DNA from: Pseudomonadota bacterium
GTDB taxonomy: Bacteria; Pseudomonadota; Gammaproteobacteria; Burkholderiales; Ga0077523
Direction of reading: 5' to 3'
Length of the DNA stretch: 39,082 nucleotides
Assembly (NCBI GenBank): GCA_963205165.1
Contig: CAUJJX010000218.1
Span: 1-39,082, forward strand
Position numbers and translations under genes: made by a program
Notes under the pieces: model-generated
Seen by the model: the letters and a program-made list of their open reading frames with translations, nothing else
Databases searched by the model: none
Told to the model about the DNA's origin: nothing
Shown: one piece after another, positions 8,671 through 18,080 of the stretch
How positions within the stretch are numbered: the first letter of the stretch is position 1
Layout of the letters: each line of letters opens with the position of its first letter

Positions 8671-9606
8671 TTACGCCGGATCGTTAGAGCCGAGCCAGTC
8701 GCGCGCTGTCAGGAAGTCCGAGTGGAGCTCGGCTTCCGGCGAACCCGGCGCCGGATGCCAGTCGTAGCGCCAGCGCACGACGGGCGGCATCGACAGCAGG
8801 ATCGACTCGGTGCGCCCGCCGGACTGGAGTCCGAACAATGTCCCGCGGTCGAACACGAGGTTGAATTCGACGTACCGGCCGCGCCGGTAGGCCTGGAAGT
8901 CGCGCTCGCGCTCGCCGAACGGCAGGTCGCGTCGGCGCTCGACGATCGGCAGGTAGGCCGGGAGGAAGGCATCGCCCACGTTGCGCGTCAGCGCGAAGCA
9001 GGACGCGAAGTCGGGTGCCGAGAGATCGTCGTAGAAGATCCCGCCGATGCCGCGCGGCTCGTTGCGGTGCTTCAGGAAGAAGTTCCGGTCGCACCAGCCC
9101 TTGTACTCCGGGTACCTGTTCGCGCCGAACGGTGCCAGCGCGTCGCGGCAGGTCGCGTGAAAGTGGCGCGCGTCGTCCTCGAAGCCGTAGTACGGCGTGA
9201 GGTCCATGCCGCCGCCGAACCACCAGACGGCGGGCTCGCCCGCTTTCAGTGCGGCGAACATCCGGACGTTCAGATGCACCGTCGGCACGTACGGATTGCG
9301 CGGATGCAGTACCAGCGACACGCCCATCGCCTCGAAGCCGCGGCCGGCGAGTTCCGGCCGGCTCGCGGATGCCGAGGGCGGCAGGTGGTTGCCGGTCACG
9401 TGCGAGAACAGCACGCCGGCGCGTTCGAACACGTTGCCCTCTTCGATGAGGCACGAAAGCCCGCCGCCGCCCGATTCGCGCTTCCATTCATCGCGGCGGA
9501 AGGTCTGGCCGTCGGCTGCTTCGAGGCCGGCGACGATGCGGGACTGGACGTCGAGGAAGTAGGCGCGCGCGGCCGCGAGGTCGAACGTGTCGTCGGCGCC
9601 GGCCAT
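8671..9606 (-). CDS. hemF: Aerobic coproporphyrinogen III oxidase
   Basis: HemF decarboxylates two propionates of coproporphyrinogen III to give protoporphyrinogen IX, using O2, in the cytoplasm. The 311-residue protein shows the family blocks [72 protein letters not shown] and [14 protein letters not shown] near the C-terminus, and is full length. The ATG at 9606 shares a base with the purD stop (TGATG); a GTG at 9609 would add one residue. HemF requires oxygen, so the organism can make heme aerobically. Just after the gene, 8632-8658 can form a stem-loop (ACCCTG/CAGGGT plus an inner TCAC/GTGA pair) without a T run. Confidence 0.96.
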   Translation of the reverse strand: MAGADDTFDLAAARAYFLDVQSRIVAGLEAADGQTFRRDEWKRESGGGGLSCLIEEGNVFERAGVLFSHVTGNHLPPSASASRPELAGRGFEAMGVSLVLHPRNPYVPTVHLNVRMFAALKAGEPAVWWFGGGMDLTPYYGFEDDARHFHATCRDALAPFGANRYPEYKGWCDRNFFLKHRNEPRGIGGIFYDDLSAPDFASCFALTRNVGDAFLPAYLPIVERRRDLPFGERERDFQAYRRGRYVEFNLVFDRGTLFGLQSGGRTESILLSMPPVVRWRYDWHPAPGSPEAELHSDFLTARDWLGSNDPA

Positions 9607-10889
9607 CACAGCGGGCTCCGTCGCGCCTCGATCGCGCGGTGGCCGATGTCCCGGCGCATCTGGCAGCCGTCGAACCGGATCTGGTCGGCCACTTCGTAGG
9701 CGCGACGCTGGGCGACACGCACGGTGTCACCGAGCGCCGTCACGCATAGCACGCGGCCACCGGCCGTCACGACGGCATCGCCCTGCAGCGTCGTCCCGGC
9801 GTGGAACACGTGAGCGTCGTCAGCGGCGCGCGGCAGTCCGGTGATCGGATCGCCCTTGCGTGGATTCTCGGGATACCCGGCCGCGGCCATCACGACACCG
9901 AGTGCCACGCGACGGTCCCATTCGGCCTGCGCGCGATCGAGCGTGCCGGCGACGCCGTGCTCGAACAGCGACAACAGGTCGGTCTTGAGGCGCATCAGGA
10001 TCGGCTGCGTCTCGGGGTCGCCCATGCGGCAGTTGAACTCGAGCGTCTTGATCGAGCCGTCGGGCGCGATCATCAGGCCGGCGTAGAGAAAGCCGCTGAA
10101 CGGCGCACCCTCGGCCTCCATGCCGTCGACGACGGGCTGGATCACCTCGCGCATCACGCGCGCGTGGACTTCCGGCGTGACCACCGGCGCGGGCGAGTAC
10201 GCGCCCATGCCGCCCGTGTTCGGACCGCGGTCGCCGTCGAGCAGGCGCTTGTGGTCCTGGCTGGACGCGAGCGGCAGCACGTTGCGGCCGTCGACCATGA
10301 CGATGAAGCTCGCTTCCTCGCCTTCGAGGAAGTCCTCGATGACGACGCGTGCGCCGGCCGAGCCCATCGTGTTGCCGACGAGCATCGCGTCGATCGCGGC
10401 GTGCGCCTCGGCGAGATCCATCGCGACGACGACCCCTTTGCCCGCGGCGAGTCCGTCGGCCTTGATCACGATCGGTGCGCCGCGACCGTCGACGTAGGCG
10501 TGTGCCGCAGTGGCGTCGGTGAACGTCTGGTGCATGGCCGTCGGGATGTGGTGCCGGACCATGAACTCCTTGGCGAAGTCCTTGGAGGATTCGAGCCGGG
10601 CCGCGCGCTGCGTGGGTCCGAAGATCTTCAGGCCGGCGGCGCGGAAGGCATCGACGACGCCCGCGGCGAGCGGAGCCTCGGGGCCGACGACCGTCAGCGC
10701 GATGTGCTCCTTGCGGGCGAACGCGACGAGTTCTGTGACGTCGGTGATCGCGACGTTGAAGAGGCCGTCCTCGCGGGCGGTGCCGGCGTTGCCGGGCGCG
10801 ACGTAGACACGTGCCACCTTCGGCGACTGGGCGAGGCGCCATCCGATCGCGTGTTCGCGACCGCCGGAGCCGATGACGAGGAGATTCAT
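9606..10889 (-). CDS. purD: Phosphoribosylamine-glycine ligase
   Basis: PurD ligates glycine to phosphoribosylamine with ATP to form GAR, the second step of purine synthesis. The 427-residue protein opens [19 protein letters not shown], the N domain signature, and continues with the ATP-grasp domain ([66 protein letters not shown]) and the metal/glycine site [13 protein letters not shown]. The length is normal. It follows purH by 22 bp and overlaps hemF, so purH-purD-hemF are likely one transcript. Confidence 0.97.
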   Translation of the reverse strand: MNLLVIGSGGREHAIGWRLAQSPKVARVYVAPGNAGTAREDGLFNVAITDVTELVAFARKEHIALTVVGPEAPLAAGVVDAFRAAGLKIFGPTQRAARLESSKDFAKEFMVRHHIPTAMHQTFTDATAAHAYVDGRGAPIVIKADGLAAGKGVVVAMDLAEAHAAIDAMLVGNTMGSAGARVVIEDFLEGEEASFIVMVDGRNVLPLASSQDHKRLLDGDRGPNTGGMGAYSPAPVVTPEVHARVMREVIQPVVDGMEAEGAPFSGFLYAGLMIAPDGSIKTLEFNCRMGDPETQPILMRLKTDLLSLFEHGVAGTLDRAQAEWDRRVALGVVMAAAGYPENPRKGDPITGLPRAADDAHVFHAGTTLQGDAVVTAGGRVLCVTALGDTVRVAQRRAYEVADQIRFDGCQMRRDIGHRAIEARRSPL

Positions 10890-10911
10890 GATCTGGTGGC
10901 CGGGGTCTGGA

Positions 10912-12474
10912 TCAGTGACGGAAATGGCGCACGCCGGTGAGGACCATCGCGATGCCGCGCTCGTCGGCGGCGGCGATCACTTCGTCGTCACGCATGCTGC
11001 CGCCCGGCTGGATCACGGCGACTGCACCGGCGTCGATCACGACGTCGAGACCGTCACGGAACGGGAAGAAGGCATCGGACGCGACGACCGACCCGGCCAT
11101 CGTGAGCCCTGCGTTCTGCGCCTTGATGGCGGCGATGCGTGCGGAGTCGACGCGGCTCATCTGGCCGGCGCCGACGCCGATCGTGCGGCTGTCACCGCAG
11201 AAGACGATCGCGTTCGACTTCACGAACTTCGCGACGCGCCACGCGAAGATCAGGTCGGCGAGTTGCGCCGGCGTCGGCGCCTTCTTCGTCACGACGCGGA
11301 GTTCGGACGGCGCGACGTTGCGGGCATCCGGGCTCTGTACGAGCAGGCCGCCGCCGACGCGCTTCATGTCGAAGTCGTTGGCGCCGGCACCGAGCGGCAC
11401 GGTCAGCAGCCGCACGTTGGTCTTCGGCGCGAACGTCGCGAGGGCCTCGGGCGTGTAGGCCGGGGCGATGACCACTTCCACGAACTGCTTCGTGATCTCG
11501 GCCGCCGTCGCACCGTCGACCGGGCGGTTGAAGGCGATGATCCCGCCGAAGGCCGAGGTCGGATCGGTCGTGAACGCGAGCTTGTACGCGTCGAGCGAGG
11601 AGGCCGCCTGCGCCACGCCACACGGGTTCGCGTGCTTCACGATCACGCAGGCCGGCACGTCGAAGGTGCGGACGCATTCCCAGGCGGCATCGGCGTCGGC
11701 GATGTTGTTGTACGAGAGTTCCTTGCCCTGCACCTGCGCGTACGTCGCGAGGCTGCCGGCAGCCGGCGCGAGGTCGCGGTAGAACGCGGCGTGCTGGTGC
11801 GGGTTCTCGCCGTAGCGAAGGTCCTGTGCCTTCTCGAGGCTCAGGTTGAGCCGCGCCGGGAAGGGCTGGCGTGTGCCGTCGGCGGCGAGGCTCGTGAGGT
11901 AGTTGCTGATCGCGCCGTCGTACTGCGCCGTGTGGGAGAACGCCTTCTTCGCGAGCGTGACGCGCGTCTGCGCGCTGAGCGATCCGCCGGAGGCTTCGAG
12001 TTCCGCGACGATGCCGGCGTAGTCGGCCGGGTCGGTCACGATGGCGACGTGCGCGTGGTTCTTCGCAGCCGCGCGGACCATCGTCGGACCGCCGATGTCG
12101 ATGTTCTCGATGGCGTCCTCGAAGGTGCAGCCGGGCTTCGCGATCGTCGCCTGGAACGGGTAGAGATTCACGACGACGAGATCGATGTTGTCGATGCCTT
12201 CGCGCTGCATGGCCGCGACGTGTTCCGGCAGATCGCGGCGCGCGAGGATGCCCGCGTGGACCTTCGGATGGAGCGTCTTCACACGGCCATCGAGCATCTC
12301 GGGGAACCCGGTGTAGTCCGCCACTTCGGTAACTGCGATGCCCGCGTCGGCGAGGAGCTTCGCCGTGCCGCCGGTCGAGAGGATGCGGATGCCCAGCTTC
12401 GTGAGGGCGCCGGCGAGCTCGAGGACGCCGGTCTTGTCGGAAACGCTGATGAGTGCTTGTCGCTGATTGGCCAT
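10912..12474 (-). CDS. purH: Bifunctional AICAR formyltransferase / IMP cyclohydrolase
   Basis: PurH catalyses the last two steps of IMP synthesis. In the 520-residue protein, residues ~1-150 are the methylglyoxal-synthase-like IMP cyclohydrolase domain ([60 protein letters not shown]). The rest is the formyltransferase domain with the catalytic [12 protein letters not shown] and [13 protein letters not shown], ending [11 protein letters not shown] as is usual. The gene lies 19 bp downstream of fis, an order seen in other betaproteobacteria. That arrangement would link purine supply to growth-phase control of the dusB-fis promoter, which is an inference. Confidence 0.97.
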   Translation of the reverse strand: MANQRQALISVSDKTGVLELAGALTKLGIRILSTGGTAKLLADAGIAVTEVADYTGFPEMLDGRVKTLHPKVHAGILARRDLPEHVAAMQREGIDNIDLVVVNLYPFQATIAKPGCTFEDAIENIDIGGPTMVRAAAKNHAHVAIVTDPADYAGIVAELEASGGSLSAQTRVTLAKKAFSHTAQYDGAISNYLTSLAADGTRQPFPARLNLSLEKAQDLRYGENPHQHAAFYRDLAPAAGSLATYAQVQGKELSYNNIADADAAWECVRTFDVPACVIVKHANPCGVAQAASSLDAYKLAFTTDPTSAFGGIIAFNRPVDGATAAEITKQFVEVVIAPAYTPEALATFAPKTNVRLLTVPLGAGANDFDMKRVGGGLLVQSPDARNVAPSELRVVTKKAPTPAQLADLIFAWRVAKFVKSNAIVFCGDSRTIGVGAGQMSRVDSARIAAIKAQNAGLTMAGSVVASDAFFPFRDGLDVVIDAGAVAVIQPGGSMRDDEVIAAADERGIAMVLTGVRHFRH

Positions 12475-12493
12475 GGTCGGATCGTGAGGGCCC

Positions 12494-12754
12494 TTACAGC
12501 AGGCCGTAGAGTTTCATTTTCTTGCGCAGCGTGTTGCGGTTCATGCCCAGCAACTCCGCCGCCTGCGTCTGGTTGCCCTCGACGCGCTCCAGGATGTCCT
12601 GGATGAGCGGCATCTCGACATTGGCGATCACCATGTCGTAGAGGGGCGCGGGCCGTTCTCCGTCGAGGTCGCGGAAATAGATGTCCAGCGACTTGCGGAC
12701 CGCGCGTGCGAGGTCGCTCTCGTTGGCTACGCGGCTCGTTTCTCGGCTGGCCAT
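12494..12754 (-). CDS. fis: Fis-family DNA-binding protein
   Basis: An 86-residue nucleoid-associated regulator of the Fis family, slightly shorter than E. coli Fis (98). The C-terminal half carries the helix-turn-helix [28 protein letters not shown], essentially the Fis/NtrC-type motif. The preceding helices ([22 protein letters not shown]) form the dimer core. The N-terminal beta-hairpin arm that contacts Hin/Gin recombinases in enterobacteria is shortened. The ATG overlaps the 3' end of dusB by 28 bp, so the two are translationally linked as in the dusB-fis operon of enterobacteria. Confidence 0.93.
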   Translation of the reverse strand: MASRETSRVANESDLARAVRKSLDIYFRDLDGERPAPLYDMVIANVEMPLIQDILERVEGNQTQAAELLGMNRNTLRKKMKLYGLL

Positions 12755-13734
12755 GGCGTTCCCGGAAGTTGGGCTCGAGCATCGAGAAAGCCGCGCACGG
12801 CGCGCAGCTGGGCGTTCGCGTCATCGAGCTGGTTGATCATCGTGCGCAGCGTGTCGCCCTGCGGAATGGCGCGGGCGTACCAGCCCACGTGCTTCCGCGC
12901 GACCCGCGCACCCGCTGTGGTGCCGTAAAGCGAATACAGGTTGTCGAGATGTTCGAGCAGCCAGCCGCGGATCTCGTCCAGCGTGGGCGGCGGCAGAACT
13001 TCACCGGTGCTCAGGAAATGGTCGATCTCGCGGAAGATCCAGGGCCGCCCTTGCGCGGCCCGGCCGATCATCACGCCGTCGGCGCCGGTGTGCTTCAGCA
13101 CGGCGCGCGCCTTCTCCGGCGAATCGATGTCGCCGTTGGCGATCACCGGAATCGACACGGCGGACTTCACCTCGGCGATCGTGTCGTACTCCGCCTCGCC
13201 CTGGTACAGGTCGTTGCGCGCCCGGCCGTGCACCGCGAGCGCGCTGATGCCCGCCGCTTCGGCGATGCGTGCGACCCGGACGGCGTTGCGCTCGGCGCGG
13301 TCCCAGCCGGTGCGGATCTTCAGGGTCACGGGCACGTCGACGGCCGCGACGACGGCGTCGAGGATGCGACCGACCAGCGGTTCGTCGCGCAGCAGCGCGG
13401 AACCGGCCAGCACGTTGCACACCTTCTTCGCGGGGCAGCCCATGTTGATGTCGATGATCTGTGCGCCTTCGCCCACGTTGTGGCGCGCGGCCTCCGCGAG
13501 TTGCGCGGGATCGGTTCCGGCGATCTGGACGGCGATCGGCTCGACCTCGCCCGCGTGGTCCCGCCGGTTGCGGCTCTTGCGCGTGTTCCAGAGGCGGCTG
13601 TCGGAGGCGGTCATCTCGGACACCGCGTAGCCCGCGCCGAGGCGCTTGCAGAGCTGGCGAAACGGACGGTCGGTGACCCCGGCCATCGGAGCCACCGCGA
13701 GTCGGTTGCGCAGGCGATACGGACCGATCTGCAT
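12727..13734 (-). CDS. dusB: tRNA-dihydrouridine synthase B
   Basis: DusB is an FMN enzyme that reduces uridines in the tRNA D-loop. The 335-residue protein starts MQIGPYRLRNRLAVAPMAGVTDRPFRQ. It contains the active-site motif NMGCPAKKV with Cys100, the substrate/FMN block VTLKIRTGWD, VHGRARNDLYQG, VIANGDIDSPEKA, and GADGVMIGRAAQGRPWIF. It belongs to the bacterial DusB type, supported by its location upstream of fis. The ATG at 13734 was chosen because it gives the canonical N-terminus; the reading frame stays open far upstream only because it runs antisense to nothing and lies over ubiH in another frame. Confidence 0.96.
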   Translation of the reverse strand: MQIGPYRLRNRLAVAPMAGVTDRPFRQLCKRLGAGYAVSEMTASDSRLWNTRKSRNRRDHAGEVEPIAVQIAGTDPAQLAEAARHNVGEGAQIIDINMGCPAKKVCNVLAGSALLRDEPLVGRILDAVVAAVDVPVTLKIRTGWDRAERNAVRVARIAEAAGISALAVHGRARNDLYQGEAEYDTIAEVKSAVSIPVIANGDIDSPEKARAVLKHTGADGVMIGRAAQGRPWIFREIDHFLSTGEVLPPPTLDEIRGWLLEHLDNLYSLYGTTAGARVARKHVGWYARAIPQGDTLRTMINQLDDANAQLRAVRGFLDARAQLPGTPWPAEKRAA

Positions 13735-13770
13735 GGGTGGACGCGGGGGGCTGGGTCGGAGAGGGCGCGT

Positions 13771-13776
13771 ATTGTA
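13771..13776 (-). promoter_or_regulatory. Possible -10 box of the dusB-fis-purHD promoter
   Basis: On the minus strand the only sizeable gap in the run from amgK to dusB (13735-13826, 92 bp) holds TACAAT (five of six to the -10 consensus), about 36 bp upstream of the dusB ATG. No good -35 box lies 16-18 bp before it. Upstream, GAAACGCCC and GGGCGGTTTC can pair with one bulged G, which could end the upstream transcript. A weak call. Confidence 0.35.
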
Positions 13777-13826
13777 ATCAGAAACCGCCCTGTCGCAGCG
13801 GGCGTTTCGGCACCCCGCGGACGCCC

Positions 13827-14990
13827 TCAGCGACCGGCGTCGACGGCGAGTGCGCGGGCGAAGAGGCGGCGGGCGCCGGGCAGCAGATCGAGCGCTTCGA
13901 GGCCGAGTGCGCGAAGGCTTCCGACCCCCGGCGCGTCGCTCCGGAAGAGGCCCGCGAGCGTGTCGGTGAAGCCGACGACGGCGGCGCGATCGCGCTTCCG
14001 GGTGGCGGTGTACGTGGCCAGCGGATCGTCGACGGACCCTGCACGCAGCGCCGAGGTGACGGCCCACGCGTCGCGCAGTCCGAGGTTGAATCCCTGACCG
14101 GCGACGGGGTGCAGCGTCTGGGCTGCGTTGCCGATCACGGCGATCCGGCCGCGGACGAGCGGCGTGGTCTCGCGGAGCACGAGCGGGTAGCAGGCGCGCG
14201 CGGCCACGGTGGAGAAGCGTCCGGCCCGCCAGCCGAAGGCGTCCTGGAGGGCACGGAGGAACGCGGCGTCCGGCGCTGCCGCCAGTTCGCGCGCCGCATC
14301 CTCGGGAAGCGTCCAGACGATCGCGAAGCCGTCGCCGCGCGGCAGCAGCGCGAGCGGACCGTGCGTCGAGAAGCGTTCGTAGGCGACGTCGCGTGCGGGG
14401 CCGTCGGCCGTGACCCGCGCGACGAGTGCATGGACGCCGTAGTCCTTCGTCTTCGTGGAGAAGCCTGACTCGGCGAGCAGCGCACCGCTGCCGTCGGCGA
14501 CGACGGCGACGCGGGCGCGGACATCGCCGGCGGCGGTCACGACATGCACGCCGTCGTCGTCCGGTGCGATCGCCGAGACGGCGTGTTCGTGGCGCACGTC
14601 GACCGCGTCTCGGGCCGCGCCGGACAGCGCGTGGACGAGTTCGCCGTAACCGAGCACGCGTCCGAGCATCGGGATCCCGGCGTCGGATGCGGTGATCCAC
14701 GAGCGGCCGGCATGCCCCGCGTGCGAGACGTGGATCGCGCGGATCGCACCGCCCGTCTCGATGGCGGGCAGCTTCGCGCCGACGCGTTCGAGCCGCAGGC
14801 AGCTCGCCCACGACAGCGCGAGGCTGCGGTCGTCGGCCTGGGTCGCCCCGGGTGCGCGCGCTTCGAGCACGACGGGACGCAGTCCGGCGGCGCGGGTGGC
14901 GAGGGCGAGGAAGAGTCCGACGGGGCCACCGCCGACGACGGCGAGATCGAAGTCCACGCGCGGGCCGGCGTCAGTCGCCGGTGCCGACAA
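13827..14990 (-). CDS. UbiH/UbiF/VisC-family FAD monooxygenase (ubiquinone synthesis)
   Basis: A 387-residue flavin hydroxylase of the UbiH/COQ6 family, which hydroxylates the ubiquinone ring precursor. The FAD dinucleotide motif VVGGGPVGLFLAL is at residues 18-30. VVLEAR follows, and the second FAD segment GRIAVIGNAAQTLHPVAGQGFNLGLRD, very characteristic of the family, is near residue 280. DG (VVADGSGALL) is also present. Paralogues that act at different ring positions cannot be told apart by eye, so no symbol is given. The start overlaps the pepP stop by 20 bp. The protein follows pepP as in enterobacterial pepP-ubiH. Confidence 0.9.
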   Translation of the reverse strand: MSAPATDAGPRVDFDLAVVGGGPVGLFLALATRAAGLRPVVLEARAPGATQADDRSLALSWASCLRLERVGAKLPAIETGGAIRAIHVSHAGHAGRSWITASDAGIPMLGRVLGYGELVHALSGAARDAVDVRHEHAVSAIAPDDDGVHVVTAAGDVRARVAVVADGSGALLAESGFSTKTKDYGVHALVARVTADGPARDVAYERFSTHGPLALLPRGDGFAIVWTLPEDAARELAAAPDAAFLRALQDAFGWRAGRFSTVAARACYPLVLRETTPLVRGRIAVIGNAAQTLHPVAGQGFNLGLRDAWAVTSALRAGSVDDPLATYTATRKRDRAAVVGFTDTLAGLFRSDAPGVGSLRALGLEALDLLPGARRLFARALAVDAGR

Positions 14991-16287
14991 GCGCCTCGAC
15001 GTCCGCGACCGACTTCGGCGTCGCGATCGTCAGCACTTCGCAACCGGTCGGGGTGACGACGACGTCGTCCTCGATGCGCACGCCGATGTTCCAGAACGCT
15101 TCGGGCACGCCTTCGCCGGGACGGATGTAGCAGCCCGGCTCGACGGTCAGCGTCATCCCGGGTTCGAGCAGGCGCCACGCGCCGTCCCGCTTGTAGTCGC
15201 CGGCGTCGTGCACGTCGAGACCGAGCCAGTGGCCGGTGCGATGCATGTAGAAGCGGCGATAGTCGCCGGACTCGATGACGGACTCCGGCGTGCCCTTGCA
15301 GAGTCCGAAGTCGACGAGGCCGCGGACGAGCACGCCGACGGCGGCCTCGTGCGGGTTTTCCCAGTGCTGGCCGGCACGGATCGCGTCGATCGCGGCGGCC
15401 TGCGCGGCGAGGACGAGTTCGTAGATGTCCCGCTGCGGCCCGGTGAATCTGCCGCCGACGGGCCACGTGCGGGTGATGTCCGAGGCGTAGCCGTCGAGCT
15501 CGCAGCCGGCGTCGATGAGGAGGAGATCGCCGTCCTGCATGCACCGGTCGTTCTCGACGTAGTGCAGCACGCAGGCGTTCGGCCCGCTCGCGACGATGCA
15601 CGGGTAGGCCGGGCTGCGCGAACCGTGGCGGTAGAACTCGTGCAGCAGCTCGGCCTCGATCTCGTATTCGTGGCGACCGGGGCGTGTCGCGCGCATCGCG
15701 CGCTGGTGCGCGCCGGCCGAAATCGCGGCGGCGCGGCGCATCGTGTCGAGTTCGTGGGCGTCCTTCACGAGGCGCATGTCGTCGAGGATGCGGCGGATGT
15801 CGCGCAGCTCGCCCGGTGCCGTGATGCCCGTGCGAACCTGCGCCCGGACGGCGTTCAGCCAGTCGATCACGCGGGCGTCCCAGGCGGCGTCGCCACCGAT
15901 GTCGGCGTAGAGCGCGGGCTGGTCGGCGAGCAGCTTCGGGAGCATCTCGTCGAGCTGGCCGATCGGGTACGCCTCGTCGAAGCCGAAGGCGGTGCGCGCG
16001 GCTTCCGGACCGTGGCGATACCCGTCCCAGATCTCGCGTTCGAGATCCTTCTCGCGGCAGAACAGCAGGGCGCGCGGCGTCTCGCCGGCGATCAGGACGA
16101 CGACGGCGCCCGGCTCGGTGAATCCGGTGAGGTAATAGAAGTAGCTGTCGAAGCGGAAGGGATGGTGCGTGTCGCGATTGCGCGTGCGTTCGGGAGCGGT
16201 CGCGAGGACGGCGACGCCGCGGCCCATGGCGGCGAGCACCTGCGCGCGACGGGCGGCGTACGGACGGATCGCTTCGGGGGCATTCAT
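14971..16287 (-). CDS. pepP: Xaa-Pro aminopeptidase
   Basis: A 438-residue M24 metallopeptidase that releases an N-terminal residue preceding proline. An AMP_N domain occupies about residues 1-135 ([35 protein letters not shown]). The pita-bread domain carries the dinuclear Mn ligands: Asp259 and Asp270 in [20 protein letters not shown], a histidine in [14 protein letters not shown], and glutamates in LTVEPGCYI and [10 protein letters not shown]. All ligands are present. The ATG overlaps the upstream murU stop (ATGA), and the gene runs into the ubiH-family gene, an arrangement shared with enterobacteria. Confidence 0.96.
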   Translation of the reverse strand: MNAPEAIRPYAARRAQVLAAMGRGVAVLATAPERTRNRDTHHPFRFDSYFYYLTGFTEPGAVVVLIAGETPRALLFCREKDLEREIWDGYRHGPEAARTAFGFDEAYPIGQLDEMLPKLLADQPALYADIGGDAAWDARVIDWLNAVRAQVRTGITAPGELRDIRRILDDMRLVKDAHELDTMRRAAAISAGAHQRAMRATRPGRHEYEIEAELLHEFYRHGSRSPAYPCIVASGPNACVLHYVENDRCMQDGDLLLIDAGCELDGYASDITRTWPVGGRFTGPQRDIYELVLAAQAAAIDAIRAGQHWENPHEAAVGVLVRGLVDFGLCKGTPESVIESGDYRRFYMHRTGHWLGLDVHDAGDYKRDGAWRLLEPGMTLTVEPGCYIRPGEGVPEAFWNIGVRIEDDVVVTPTGCEVLTIATPKSVADVEALVGTGD

Positions 16288-17009
16288 CTTGGGGAATCCT
16301 GGGGCGTGGTTGCTTCGGAGGGCGCGCGCAGGCGCGCATCGAGTTCGGCGAGGCGCTGCGGCGTGCCGACGTCGAGCCAGTAGCCGCGATGGTGCTCGGC
16401 GCTGACGCGGTCGTCTCGCATGGCGGCGACGAGCAGCGGCGCGAGCTTCGCCTTGCTGCCCGGCACGATGCCGGCGAACAGCCCGGGCCGGTAGCAGCCG
16501 AGACCGCTGAACGTGAGCTTCGGTTCCGCGCCGTCGCCAGCGCGGGCGAGGCCATCGTCCAGCGAGAAGTCGCCGGCGGGATGGTGCGACGGGTTGTCGA
16601 CGAGGACGAGATGCGCGAGGCGTCCCGGGTGCCGCGTCATCGACCCGGCCGCACGGACCAGCGCGTCGTACGGGAAGTCGGTGAAGACGTCGCCGTTGAT
16701 CACGACGAACGGCGCGTCGCCCAGCAGCGGCAGCGCGTTCGCGATGCCACCGGCGGTCTCGAGCGCCTCGGTCTCCGGCGAGTAGTGCAGCCGCAGGCCG
16801 AACCCGTCGCCATGGCCGAGCGTCGATTCGATGAGGTGCCCGAGGTGCGCGTGATTCACGACGACGTCGCGCACGCCGGCCGCGGCGAGCTTGTCGAGAT
16901 GCCACGCGATGAGCGGACGTCCGCCCGCGGGCAGCAGGGGCTTCGGCAGCGAATCGGTCAGCGGGCGCATGCGCTCGCCGCGACCGGCCGCGAGGATCAT
17001 CGCGATCAT
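16284..17009 (-). CDS. murU: N-acetylmuramate alpha-1-phosphate uridylyltransferase
   Basis: A 241-residue sugar-nucleotidyltransferase with the signature [23 protein letters not shown] at the N-terminus, the metal-binding Asp in [12 protein letters not shown], and the C-terminal [16 protein letters not shown]. In Pseudomonas putida MurU converts MurNAc-1-P to UDP-MurNAc, recycling peptidoglycan and bypassing MurA, the fosfomycin target. The assignment rests on the family fit plus immediate adjacency to amgK: only 2 bp separate the amgK stop and this ATG. The nearest alternative is a generic glucose-1-phosphate thymidylyl/uridylyltransferase, made unlikely by the neighbour. Confidence 0.88.
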   Translation of the reverse strand: MIAMILAAGRGERMRPLTDSLPKPLLPAGGRPLIAWHLDKLAAAGVRDVVVNHAHLGHLIESTLGHGDGFGLRLHYSPETEALETAGGIANALPLLGDAPFVVINGDVFTDFPYDALVRAAGSMTRHPGRLAHLVLVDNPSHHPAGDFSLDDGLARAGDGAEPKLTFSGLGCYRPGLFAGIVPGSKAKLAPLLVAAMRDDRVSAEHHRGYWLDVGTPQRLAELDARLRAPSEATTPQDSPR

Positions 17010-17011
17010 CG

Positions 17012-18034
17012 TCAGAACGTGTATCCGGTCTCGGAGACCCGGCCCTCGATGCGGTCGAGCAGCGGGATGAGCTGCGCGAGTTCGGTGTACCGGCCGGCGA
17101 CGCCGCGGACGTAATGCAGGAAGCGCGGCGTGTCTTCCAGGTAGCCCGCCTTGCCGTCGCGGTGGTGCAGTCGCGCGAAGATGCCGAGCACCTTGAGGTG
17201 GCGCTGCATCCCCATCCAGTCGACGTCGCGATAGAACGTGCCGAAGTCCGGGTCGACGGGGAGGCCGGCGGCACGGGCGCGTTCCCAGTAGCGGACGGTC
17301 CAGTCGAGGCTCAGTTCCTCCGGCCAGCTGATGAATGCGTCGCGCATGAGCGAGGCGATGTCGTAGCTGATCGGGCCGTACACGGCATCCTGGAAGTCGA
17401 GGACGCCCGGATCGGGCTCGCTCACCATCAGGTTGCGCGGCATGAAGTCGCGGTGCACGAAGACGCGCGGCTGCGCGAGGATGTTCGCGAGCAGGCGATC
17501 GAAGACACGATCGAGCATCGCGGTCTCGCGCGCATCGAGTTCGAGGCCCAGATGGCGGCCGAGATACCACTCCGGAAACAGCGAGAGTTCGCGGCGCAGC
17601 AGCGCATCGTCGTACGGCGGGAGGACGTCCTCCCGGCTCGCGAGCTGCCACTTGATCAGCGCGCCGATCGCGTCGTCGAAGAGGGCCGGCGCCCGCATCG
17701 GGTCGCGCTGCAGCTCGGTGAGGTACGTCGTGCGTCCGAGGTCGGTGAGCAGCAGGAAGCCGCGATCGACGTCCTGGGCGAGGACGCGCGGCGCATTCAC
17801 GCCGGCATCGAGCATGAGCCCCGCGATCCGGACGAACGGACGGACGTCCTCGTGCTCGGGCGGGGCGTCCATGATGATCCAGGTGTCGGGCCCGTCCACG
17901 GCGCGGAAATAGCGCCGGAAGCTGGCGTCGGCAGAGGCGGGTTCGAGAGAGGGCGCGCGGTCGGGCAGCGCGGCGCCGAGCCAGCGGCGCAGTTCGGCAA
18001 GACGATCCAAGGGGTGGTCACCACGTAAGGCCAT
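17012..18034 (-). CDS. amgK: Anomeric MurNAc/GlcNAc kinase
   Basis: A 340-residue aminoglycoside-phosphotransferase-fold kinase that phosphorylates MurNAc/GlcNAc at the anomeric carbon for peptidoglycan recycling. It has the family block [12 protein letters not shown] near residue 35, the catalytic loop [10 protein letters not shown] at 194-203, and the metal-binding [14 protein letters not shown]. The start [20 protein letters not shown] resembles Pseudomonas AmgK; the open frame farther upstream is rejected because it overlaps the lptD region. It is the first gene of the minus-strand amgK-murU-pepP run and is divergent from lptD with only 46 bp between them. Confidence 0.9.
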   Translation of the reverse strand: MALRGDHPLDRLAELRRWLGAALPDRAPSLEPASADASFRRYFRAVDGPDTWIIMDAPPEHEDVRPFVRIAGLMLDAGVNAPRVLAQDVDRGFLLLTDLGRTTYLTELQRDPMRAPALFDDAIGALIKWQLASREDVLPPYDDALLRRELSLFPEWYLGRHLGLELDARETAMLDRVFDRLLANILAQPRVFVHRDFMPRNLMVSEPDPGVLDFQDAVYGPISYDIASLMRDAFISWPEELSLDWTVRYWERARAAGLPVDPDFGTFYRDVDWMGMQRHLKVLGIFARLHHRDGKAGYLEDTPRFLHYVRGVAGRYTELAQLIPLLDRIEGRVSETGYTF

Positions 18035-18045
18035 ATACTTCGGGC

Positions 18046-18054
18046 ATTCTAGCA
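18046..18054 (-). promoter_or_regulatory. Extended -10 promoter element for amgK
   Basis: On the minus strand TGCTAGAAT fits an extended -10 element (TGn plus TAGAAT, five of six). The box ends only 11 bp before the amgK ATG, so transcription would start 3-5 nt from the start codon. No good -35 box is visible, as is usual for extended -10 promoters. A TATACT at 18034-18039 on the plus strand may serve lptD, but its -35 is poor. Confidence 0.4.
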
Positions 18055-18080
18055 ATCCGCCGCTCGATTCCCCCTTTCCG

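Noticed and set aside
8368-9699. A 443-residue plus-strand frame across hemF
   Set aside because: It runs antisense to conserved hemF motifs and crosses two gene boundaries.
10873-12606. A 577-residue open frame antisense to purH
   Set aside because: purH is complete with both catalytic domains; the antisense product has no recognisable domain.
14692-16383. A 563-residue open frame antisense to pepP
   Set aside because: All PepP metal ligands are on the opposite strand; this is a high-GC shadow.
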